This document shows positions 14,554-20,257 of a stretch of 20,257 nt of DNA, one piece after another. Source of the stretch: an uncultured Rubrobacteraceae bacterium (lineage in GTDB: Bacteria > Actinomycetota > Rubrobacteria > Rubrobacterales > Rubrobacteraceae); NCBI GenBank assembly GCA_902806015.1, contig CADCUZ010000164.1, positions 1 to 20,257 of the forward strand. The letters run 5' to 3'. Made by a program: the position numbers and the translations under genes. Each line of letters begins with the position of its first letter. Within the stretch, counting starts at the first letter, position 1. A model generated the notes under the pieces. The model was not told the origin of the DNA, made no database searches, and saw nothing but the letters and a program-made list of their open reading frames with translations.

Positions 14554-16005
14554 TTGCACGAGGACTGCCGCGACACGGACGGCAAGCCCAAGGAGGCTTG
14601 CGGGGTCTTCGGGATCTACTCCCGGAAGCTGGCCGGCGAGCTGGCCCAACGCACGTACTTCGGCCTCTACGCCCTGCAGCATCGGGGACAGGAGTCGGCG
14701 GGCATCGCGATCTCCGACGGCGAACGGACGACGGCCTTCAGGGACATGGGCCTCGTCTCACAGGTCTTCGACGGCCCGCGCCTGGCGGCCCTGGAATCGG
14801 GCCACCTCGCCCTCGGCCACGTCCGCTACTCGACGACGGGATCGGCCTCCTGGGAAAACGCCCAGCCCGAGTTCGGGGGCCGCGGCGAGGTGAACGTCGC
14901 GGTCGCCCACAACGGGAACCTGGTGAACGCGAAGTCTTTGCGGGAGGAGCTTGCGGCGGACGGTTTCCGGTTCAACTCCACCTCCGATACGACGTACATC
15001 GCGGCGGCGGCGGTGCGCGAGCTGGAGCGCGGACGCTCCGTCGGGGAGGCCGTGCGGGAGGCGATGCACCGGCTGAGTGGGGCTTACTCGGTCGCCATGA
15101 TCTTCCGCGACAAGCTCGTCGCCTTCCGCGACCCGCACGGGTTCAGGCCGCTCGCCATCGGGCGCGTCGAGGGCGGCTACGCCGTCTCCAGCGAGACGTG
15201 CGGCCTGGACATCATAGGCGCCGAGTTCCTGCGCGAGGTGGAGCCGGGCGAGGTCGTCGTCATAGACGACGGGGGCCTCACGAGCCACCGCTCCGAGAGC
15301 CCGCGCCGCGCGCTGTGCGTGTTCGAGTACGTGTACTTCGCCCGCCCGGACTCCCGCTTCGACGGCAGCGAGGTCGCCGCCAGCCGCAACCGGATGGGGG
15401 AGCTGCTAGCCGAAGAAGCCCCCGCCGAGGCCGACGTGGTCATCCCCGTCCCCGACTCCGGGATGATGGCCGCCATCGGCTACTCCCGGCGCAGCGGCAT
15501 CCCCTACGCGGAAGGGCTCATTAAGAACCGCTACGTCGGCAGGACCTTTATCCAGCCGTCGGACGGTATACGCCAGCTCGGCATCCGGCTCAAGCTGAAC
15601 CCGCTCCCAAGCGCGATCCGGGGTAAGAGGGTGGTCGTGGTGGACGACTCCATCGTGCGCGGCAACACGAGCCGCAAGCTTGTCGAGCTGCTCTTCGAGG
15701 CGGGGGCCACGGAGGTCCACTTCCGGGTCTCCTCGCCGCCGGTGACCGGCCCGTGCTACTACGGCATAGACATGGACAGCCCCGACCAGCTCGTGGGCGC
15801 CAACTTCACGGTCGAGGAGATCCGGGACCAAATCGGGGCGACCACCCTCGCCTACCTCTCCACCGACGCGATGGTCGCCGCCACCGGGCAACCGAAGGAC
15901 CGTCTCTGCCGCGCCTGCTTCGACGGCGAGTACCCGACGCGCGGCACCTCGGAGAAGTTCGCCCTGGAGAACCGGACCCACCACGCGGCCTTCAGGAGCC
16001 GGTGA
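14554..16005 (+). CDS. purF: Amidophosphoribosyltransferase (glutamine PRPP amidotransferase)
   Basis: First committed step of purine synthesis: PRPP plus glutamine to phosphoribosylamine. 483 residues from the TTG at 14554, which has GGAAGG 8 bases upstream; the in-frame GTG at 14545 would lie on that ribosome-binding site. A 15-residue propeptide precedes the catalytic Cys16 in EACGVFGIY, so N-terminal processing is expected. The PRPP-binding loop VVVVDDSIVRGNTSR is near 360-375. Cys255, Cys401, Cys452 and Cys455 match the four 4Fe-4S ligands of the Bacillus subtilis-type enzyme, implying an oxygen-sensitive cluster form. It lies 19 bases after the cupin gene and overlaps the GNAT gene by 4. 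Confidence 0.97.
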   Translation: MHEDCRDTDGKPKEACGVFGIYSRKLAGELAQRTYFGLYALQHRGQESAGIAISDGERTTAFRDMGLVSQVFDGPRLAALESGHLALGHVRYSTTGSASWENAQPEFGGRGEVNVAVAHNGNLVNAKSLREELAADGFRFNSTSDTTYIAAAAVRELERGRSVGEAVREAMHRLSGAYSVAMIFRDKLVAFRDPHGFRPLAIGRVEGGYAVSSETCGLDIIGAEFLREVEPGEVVVIDDGGLTSHRSESPRRALCVFEYVYFARPDSRFDGSEVAASRNRMGELLAEEAPAEADVVIPVPDSGMMAAIGYSRRSGIPYAEGLIKNRYVGRTFIQPSDGIRQLGIRLKLNPLPSAIRGKRVVVVDDSIVRGNTSRKLVELLFEAGATEVHFRVSSPPVTGPCYYGIDMDSPDQLVGANFTVEEIRDQIGATTLAYLSTDAMVAATGQPKDRLCRACFDGEYPTRGTSEKFALENRTHHAAFRSR

Positions 16006-16487
16006 CGCCCCCGACGGCGGAACCCCTGACGATGCGCCGCTACGCGCCGGCCGACAGTGAGGCCGTGCGGCGATTACACGACGATGCCCTAAACGCCGTC
16101 GGCGCGCACCTCGGGGACGGCCCGTGGGACAGCGGCCTCGACGCCATCGAATCGTCCTACCTGAACGACGGCGGCGAGTTTCTCGTCGGGGTCCTCGAAG
16201 GGAAGGTGGTAGCGATGGGGGCGCTGCGGCGCACCCCCGGGGGGCGGGCCCAGGTCACGCGCATGAGGGTCACCCCGGGACTCCGGGGCCGGGGCATCGG
16301 CCAGAGGATCCTCGACAGGCTCCACCTCCGCGCGGCCGGGCTCGGCCACGAGACGCTCTACCTGGACACCACCGTGCAGCAGGCGGCGGCGCGGCGCCTC
16401 TACGAAAAGAACGGCTACCGGGAGATCGGACGGGGCACGGTGGGGCCGTTTTTTTGCCTCTACTACGAGAGGAAGAGCGTTGCCTGA
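16002..16487 (+). CDS. GNAT-family N-acetyltransferase in the pur operon
   Basis: A 161-residue protein of the Gcn5-related acetyltransferase fold. The acetyl-CoA motif A is VTRMRVTPGLRGRGIG (Arg95-Gly96-Arg97-Gly98-Ile99-Gly100). The later LYLDTTVQQAAARRLYEKNGY is the usual motif B region. The GTG at 16002 overlaps the purF stop as GTGA; AGGAG lies close upstream with a short spacing, and ATG at 16032 is an alternative start. The 3' end overlaps purM by 8 bases, so it is locked into the operon between two purine enzymes. The substrate is unknown; it could modify a small amine, an antibiotic or a protein. Confidence 0.85.
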   Translation: MTPPTAEPLTMRRYAPADSEAVRRLHDDALNAVGAHLGDGPWDSGLDAIESSYLNDGGEFLVGVLEGKVVAMGALRRTPGGRAQVTRMRVTPGLRGRGIGQRILDRLHLRAAGLGHETLYLDTTVQQAAARRLYEKNGYREIGRGTVGPFFCLYYERKSVA

Positions 16488-17502
16488 AGACAGGGGCTCG
16501 TACGAGTCTGCGGGGGTCTCCATCGAGCGCGGGGAGCTGGCCGTGGACCTTATGCGCTCCGCCGTCGAGAGGACGCACGGCCCGGGGGTGATCGGGGGCC
16601 CTGGCGGGTTCGCGGGCCTCCACGCCCTGGCCGGTTACAGGGAGCCCGTCCTCGCCTCCACCATCGACGGTATAGGCACCAAGGTCCTCGTCGCCCGCAG
16701 CGTGGGACGCTACGACTTCTTGGGCGCGGACATCGTGAACCACTGCGCGAACGACGTGCTCGCCACGGGCGCCCGGCCGCTCTTGTTCCTGGACTACGTC
16801 GGTACGGGCAGGCTCGACCCGGAGGCCGTCGCCGCGTTGGTCCGCGGGGCTGCCGAGGCCTGCCGGGAGCTCGGCGTTGCCCTCATAGGGGGTGAGACGG
16901 CGGAGATGCCGGGCCTCTACGCCGAGGGCGACTTCGACGTGGTCGGCGCCTGCGTTGGGGCTTGCGAGAGGGACGAGGTCGTCACGGGGCAGGCGGTGCG
17001 TCCGGGGGACGCGGTGCTGGGCCTGGCCTCCAGCGGCCTCCACACCAACGGTTACACCCTCGCCCGCAGGGTGCTCGATGACGCGGGCGTCTCTTTCGGC
17101 GATACGCCGGGAGGGTTGGATGTTCCGGTCGGTGAAGCCTACCTGAAGCCGCACCGGCCGTACTCGCGCGAGATCGGCGCGCTGCGCGGGGCGGTAGGGG
17201 TGAGGGGGATGGCGCACGTTACCGGCGGCGGGCTCGTAGGAAACCTCCCGCGCGCCCTGGGCGGGCGCGGCGCGCGGCTCGACGCAGGCTCGTGGGACGA
17301 ACCCCCAGTGTTCGGCCTCATACGCTCCCTGGGGGACATCCCCGAAGACGAGATGCGCCGCGTCTTTAACCTCGGCGTCGGCTTCTGCGCGGTGGTCGCC
17401 CCGGAGGACGCCGAAAGGGGCCTCGAGGCGCTTCGCGCCACCGGGTGCGAGGCGTGGAGGATCGGGGAGGTTCTCGAGGAAGTGGGCGTCGCTTTTGCCT
17501 GA
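16480..17502 (+). CDS. purM: AIR synthetase (phosphoribosylformylglycinamidine cyclo-ligase)
   Basis: Closes the imidazole ring: FGAM plus ATP to AIR. 340 residues, normal length. SYESAGVSIERGELAVDLM opens the protein. Family blocks are STIDGIGTKVLVA, DIVNHCANDVLATGARPL, LIGGETAEMPGLY, SSGLHTNGYTLAR and HVTGGGLVGNLPR. The TTG at 16480 has GAGGAAGAG a few bases upstream and overlaps the GNAT stop by 8 bases (TTGCCTGA). Its product AIR is the substrate for the PurE step, which appears compromised in this operon. Confidence 0.97.
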   Translation: MPEDRGSYESAGVSIERGELAVDLMRSAVERTHGPGVIGGPGGFAGLHALAGYREPVLASTIDGIGTKVLVARSVGRYDFLGADIVNHCANDVLATGARPLLFLDYVGTGRLDPEAVAALVRGAAEACRELGVALIGGETAEMPGLYAEGDFDVVGACVGACERDEVVTGQAVRPGDAVLGLASSGLHTNGYTLARRVLDDAGVSFGDTPGGLDVPVGEAYLKPHRPYSREIGALRGAVGVRGMAHVTGGGLVGNLPRALGGRGARLDAGSWDEPPVFGLIRSLGDIPEDEMRRVFNLGVGFCAVVAPEDAERGLEALRATGCEAWRIGEVLEEVGVAFA

Positions 17503-18076
17503 GGGGCTGCCGGAGGGCTCGCGGTTCGCGGTGCTGGCCTCGGGCTCCGGGACGAACCTCCAGGCCCTGCTCGACGTCTACCCCGCGAACGTCGCCGTGG
17601 TTGCCGGGGACAAGGGGGACGCGTTCGCCTTCGAGCGGGCGCGGCGGACCGGGGTGCCGGCGGAACACGTTGACCCGGCGGGCCTCGCGGGCAGGGAGGA
17701 CTTCGACCGGGAGCTGGCCGAACGGGTGGCGGCGCACGACGTGGATCTGGTCGTGGGCGCCGGGTACATGCGGGTCCTCTCGCCGGTCTTTTTGGAGAGC
17801 TTCCCGGCCGTGCTGAACGTGCACCCGTCGCTGTTGCCGGAGTTCCGGGGGCTTCGCGCGGTGGAGCGGGCGCTGGAGGCGGGGGTTGGGCAAACGGGGG
17901 TGACGGTCCATTTTATGGTCGAGGAGGTGGACGCCGGGCCGGTGGTGGCGCAGGAGGCGGTGCCGGTGCTGCCCGGCGACACCAAGGTGAGCCTGCTCGA
18001 GAGGTTGCACCCGGTCGAGCACCGGCTGCTCGTGCGGGCCGTGGCGGACTTTTTCTGGGGAAAGGTGACTGTATGA
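17495..18076 (+). CDS. purN: GAR transformylase (10-formyl-THF dependent)
   Basis: Transfers a formyl group from 10-formyltetrahydrofolate to GAR, giving FGAR. 193 residues. FAVLASGSGTNLQAL binds the phosphate. The catalytic triad is Asn108, His110 (in NVHPSLLP) and Asp146 (in VDAGPVV), each offset by 2 from the Escherichia coli enzyme. The TTG start at 17495 overlaps purM by 8 bases through the same TTGCCTGA string seen at the GNAT-purM junction. The stop overlaps purH as ATGA. Confidence 0.96.
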   Translation: MPEGLPEGSRFAVLASGSGTNLQALLDVYPANVAVVAGDKGDAFAFERARRTGVPAEHVDPAGLAGREDFDRELAERVAAHDVDLVVGAGYMRVLSPVFLESFPAVLNVHPSLLPEFRGLRAVERALEAGVGQTGVTVHFMVEEVDAGPVVAQEAVPVLPGDTKVSLLERLHPVEHRLLVRAVADFFWGKVTV

Positions 18077-19605
18077 AGCGTCGGGCACTGGTGTCGGTCT
18101 CGGACAAGCGCGGGGTCGCCGCCTTCGCGCGCAAGCTCTCGGGGATGGGTTTCGAGATCATCTCCACCGGCGGCACCGCGAAGGCGCTGGAGGAGTCGCG
18201 GGTTCCTGTGGTCCAGGTCTCCGAGGTAACCGGCGCCCCCGAGATGCTCGGCGGCCGAGTAAAGACCCTCCACCCGAAGATCCACGGCGGCATCCTCGCC
18301 GACCTCGAAAACCCGGACCACGTCACCCAACTTGTCGAGCACGACATCGGCCCGATAGACCTCGTCTGCATAAACCTCTACCCGTTCGAGGAGACGATCT
18401 CTAAGGACCCGTCGGAGAAGGGGGGCATCGAACAGATAGACGTGGGCGGTCCCGCCATGCTCCGGGCGGCGGCCAAGAACTTCAAGAGCGTCACGGTGGT
18501 TCCCTCTCCCGAGTTCTACAAGGAGGTAGCGGCCGAGCTCGAAAACGAAGGACAGGTCACCGAAGAGACGCGCCGCCGCCTCGCCGTCGCCGCCTTCCGC
18601 CGCACCGCGGAGTACGACGCCGCCATCTCCGGCTGGCTCGGTGGTTCCGAAGAAGACCCCTTCCCGGAGAGAAGGGTTGCCCGATACGAGAAGGTTTCGT
18701 CCCTGCGCTACGGAGAAAACCCGCATCAGGAGGCCGCCTTCTACGCGGAGGCGGGGGGGGAGCACCTGCTCTCCGGCGTGGAGAAGCTGCAGGGACGGGA
18801 GATCTCCTTCAACAACCTCTACGACCTCGACGCGGCCCGAACCTTGCTGGCGGACCTCACCGGCCTCGAAACGCCGGCCGCCGCCGTGATCGTCAAGCAC
18901 GCGAACCCCTGCGGCGCGGCGGTAGGTGGTTCGCTGGCAGAGGCGTACCGCAAGGCGCTCGCCTGCGACCCTCTCTCCGCGTTCGGGGGCATAGTGGCCC
19001 TGAGCGGCGGGGTGGACGGGGAGCTCGCGGCGGAGGTCGCGGAGGTGTTCACGGAGATCATCGTGGCCCCGAACTTCACGTCAAAGGCCAGGGAAACCCT
19101 CTCCGCCAAGCCCAACACGAGGGTCCTAAGGGGCGGTCCCATCCCGCGTCCGGCGCTCTCCGCCAAGCACGTCACGGGCGGCGTCCTTCTGCAGCAGTCC
19201 GACGGGATCGAGGACGCGTCCGGGTACAAAGTCGTCACCGAAAAGCGCCCCTCGCCGGGGCAGATGGACGACCTGCTCTTCGCGTGGCGGGTGGCCCGCA
19301 CCGTGAAAAGCAACGCCATAGTGCTGGCGAAGGCGGGCGCGACGGTGGGGGTCGGGGCCGGCCAGATGAGCCGGGTGGACTCTTCGGAGATGGCTGTCAA
19401 GAAGGCCGGGGATCGCATCCGCGGCGCCGTCGCCGCCAGCGATGCCTTCTTCCCTTTCGCCGACGGGGTCGAGGCGCTGGCGGAGGCCGGCATCGGGGCC
19501 GTCATACAACCGGGCGGATCGGTCCGCGACGAGGAGGTCGTGGCGGCGGCGAACCGCCGCGGCGTGGCGATGATCTTCACCGGCCGCCGGCACTTCAACC
19601 ACTAG
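18073..19605 (+). CDS. purH: Bifunctional AICAR transformylase/IMP cyclohydrolase
   Basis: Carries out the last two steps to IMP. 510 residues. The N-terminal MGS-like cyclohydrolase domain (to about residue 195) shows ALVSVSDKRGVAAFARKL, ISTGGTAKALEE and GRVKTLHPKIHGG. The C-terminal transformylase domain shows LRYGENPHQEAAFY, ISFNNLYDLDAA, VIVKHANPCGAAVG, CDPLSAFGGIVA and the terminal MIFTGRRHFNH. ATG at 18073 overlaps the purN stop by 4, with GGGGAAAGG upstream as ribosome-binding site. It is the last gene of the operon. Confidence 0.97.
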   Translation: MKRRALVSVSDKRGVAAFARKLSGMGFEIISTGGTAKALEESRVPVVQVSEVTGAPEMLGGRVKTLHPKIHGGILADLENPDHVTQLVEHDIGPIDLVCINLYPFEETISKDPSEKGGIEQIDVGGPAMLRAAAKNFKSVTVVPSPEFYKEVAAELENEGQVTEETRRRLAVAAFRRTAEYDAAISGWLGGSEEDPFPERRVARYEKVSSLRYGENPHQEAAFYAEAGGEHLLSGVEKLQGREISFNNLYDLDAARTLLADLTGLETPAAAVIVKHANPCGAAVGGSLAEAYRKALACDPLSAFGGIVALSGGVDGELAAEVAEVFTEIIVAPNFTSKARETLSAKPNTRVLRGGPIPRPALSAKHVTGGVLLQQSDGIEDASGYKVVTEKRPSPGQMDDLLFAWRVARTVKSNAIVLAKAGATVGVGAGQMSRVDSSEMAVKKAGDRIRGAVAASDAFFPFADGVEALAEAGIGAVIQPGGSVRDEEVVAAANRRGVAMIFTGRRHFNH

Positions 19606-19940
19606 GCTCGTGGGGCGCGGTCCGGGCGCTTCCCTGTAGGGCCCACGCTTGCGCGGCTCGCGGGCTTCGCCGAGGAGTATCGGCAAAACCACCCTTCTAC
19701 GCGTTGGCTGCTCCTGACCGATCAGGAGGTCGTACCCGACCCGCAGCACCACCCACCGGATCACGCGGCCGGTGACGAGGACGCGGAGACTCCTTGCGGA
19801 AGGTCGGGGCCAGCCTTCGGTGCACAAGCGGCCTTTGCGGCGCCCGGACGCCGTAGAGCCCGAGCCGGCCGGCGCTCGCGGGCATCATCTTCAGGTTCGG
19901 CACGTGGTCCGTGGTTGTCGTGGGTATCGTCGGATTTTGC
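19606..19940. other. Intergenic stretch after purH with no convincing gene
   Basis: No ORF here has both a start signal and recognisable protein. The purH frame stays open after its stop up to the tRNA-Lys gene but has no plausible start, which is common in GC-rich DNA. Weak dyads are GTGGG/CCCAC (19610-19614, 19642-19646) and a perfect CTCCTGA-CCGA-TCAGGAG hairpin at 19711-19728. Neither is followed by T residues. The operon terminator, if intrinsic, is not evident. Confidence 0.5.
19711..19728. repeat. Perfect 7-bp stem hairpin downstream of purH
   Basis: CTCCTGA (19711-19717), loop CCGA, TCAGGAG (19722-19728). It could be a pause or processing hairpin at the end of the pur transcript, or a DNA dyad. 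No T tract follows on either strand. Confidence 0.5.
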
Positions 19941-19949
19941 TGTTAGAAT
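19941..19949 (+). promoter_or_regulatory. Extended -10 promoter of the tRNA-Lys/Glu/Val cluster
   Basis: TGTTAGAAT is a TGn-type extended -10, followed by a predicted start near 19956, a few bases before tRNA-Lys. No clear -35 at the usual spacing; TTGTCG at 19915-19920 is too far away. Confidence 0.6.
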
Positions 19950-19961
19950 CGGCGTAAAGGC

Positions 19962-20033
19962 GGGCCAGTAGCTCAGTGGTAGAGCAGGGGACTTTTAATC
20001 CTCGTGTCGAAGGTTCGATCCCTTCCTGGCTCA
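19962..20033 (+). tRNA. tRNA-Lys(TTT)
   Basis: Complete cloverleaf of 72 bases. Acceptor GGGCCAG (19962-19968) pairs with CTGGCTC (20026-20032) with one G-U, discriminator A20033. D arm GCTCAGTGGTAGAGC. Anticodon stem GGGGA/TCCTC with loop CTTTTAA gives anticodon TTT. T arm contains GGTTCGATCC. CCA is not encoded. Confidence 0.95.
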
Positions 20034-20036
20034 TGA

Positions 20037-20109
20037 GCCCCCATCGTCTAGAGGCCCAGGACACCGCCCTTTCAAGGCGGCGGCACGGGTTCGAATCCCG
20101 TTGGGGGCA
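20037..20109 (+). tRNA. tRNA-Glu(TTC)
   Basis: Starts 3 bases after tRNA-Lys. Acceptor GCCCCCA (20037-20043) pairs with TGGGGGC (20102-20108), discriminator A20109. Anticodon stem CCGCC/GGCGG with loop CTTTCAA gives TTC. T arm GGGTTCGAATCCC. CCA is not encoded; the CC that follows is not followed by A. Confidence 0.95.
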
Positions 20110-20125
20110 CCGGGTTGGCCGGCAA

Positions 20126-20197
20126 GGGCGATTAGCTCAGGGGTAGAGCGCCTCCCTTACAAGGAGGAGGTCGCTGGTTCGAACCCAGCATCGCCCA
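20126..20197 (+). tRNA. tRNA-Val(TAC)
   Basis: Acceptor GGGCGAT (20126-20132) pairs with ATCGCCC (20190-20196), discriminator A20197. D arm GCTCAGGGGTAGAGC. Anticodon stem CCTCC/GGAGG with loop CTTACAA gives TAC. T arm CTGGTTCGAACCCAG. It lies 16 bases after tRNA-Glu and is probably cotranscribed. Confidence 0.95.
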
Positions 20198-20205
20198 CTT
20201 CAAAA

Positions 20206-20236
20206 CTACCTGCAAAATGCGCTATTTCGCAGGTAG
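20206..20236. repeat. Hairpin after the tRNA cluster, next to a ribosome-binding-site-like sequence
   Basis: CTACCTGC (20206-20213) pairs with GCAGGTAG (20229-20236). After one A/C mismatch, AAAT pairs with ATTT around a GCGCT loop. On the plus strand GAAGGAGG follows at once, suggesting the leader of a gene beyond the window. On the minus strand the stem is followed by TTTTG, which would suit a weak terminator for leftward transcription. Its direction of action cannot be decided here. Confidence 0.6.
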
Positions 20237-20257
20237 GAAGGAGGACCTGAGAGCGCA

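Noticed and set aside
19697..19903. Minus-strand 68-residue ORF in the post-purH gap
   Set aside because: No ribosome-binding site, no recognisable domain, Arg/Pro-rich composition typical of chance frames.

Overview
This window looks like chromosomal DNA of a high-GC actinobacterium. I infer a Rubrobacter-like lineage from the GC-rich third codon positions, the free use of TTG and GTG starts, the small PurL plus PurS plus PurQ FGAM synthase, and extended -10 promoters. The genus is a recollection-based guess, not a search result.

Left flank (1-5572). A leftward osmoprotectant-type ABC ATPase runs off the edge. Next is a rightward FAD oxidoreductase of the kind found as the N-terminal domain of some SelD proteins. 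Three leftward small genes follow: two membrane proteins and a serine-recombinase-like domain without its catalytic serine. A divergent pair of extended -10 promoters separates the recombinase-like gene from a tRNA-Pro(GGG). Rightward from there come a 39-residue membrane peptide, a ParB/sulfiredoxin-fold protein that resembles the free-serine kinase SbnI, and a Tat-exported sugar-binding lipoprotein without permease genes beside it.

Centre (about 5620-19605). This is one almost gapless purine-biosynthesis operon: purA, purD, a purE-like hybrid, purB, purC, a previously unmarked 41-residue ORF, purS, purQ, purL, a cupin, purF, a GNAT acetyltransferase, purM, purN, purH. Most junctions overlap by 4 or 8 bases, which implies translational coupling. 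Together the products cover nearly all of the path from PRPP to IMP, plus the two steps from IMP to AMP. The weak point is AIR carboxylation: purK is absent here, and the PurE reading frame has lost substrate-phosphate residues and its normal C-terminal third.

Right flank (19606-20257). About 340 bases without a convincing gene are followed by an extended -10 promoter, a tRNA-Lys(TTT), tRNA-Glu(TTC), tRNA-Val(TAC) cluster, and a hairpin followed by a ribosome-binding-site-like sequence at the edge.

No CRISPR array, insertion sequence or prophage is visible. The most interesting items are the purE hybrid, the SbnI-like kinase candidate, the hidden small ORF in the pur operon, and the recombinase-like domain that ends in a 32-bp perfect palindrome.
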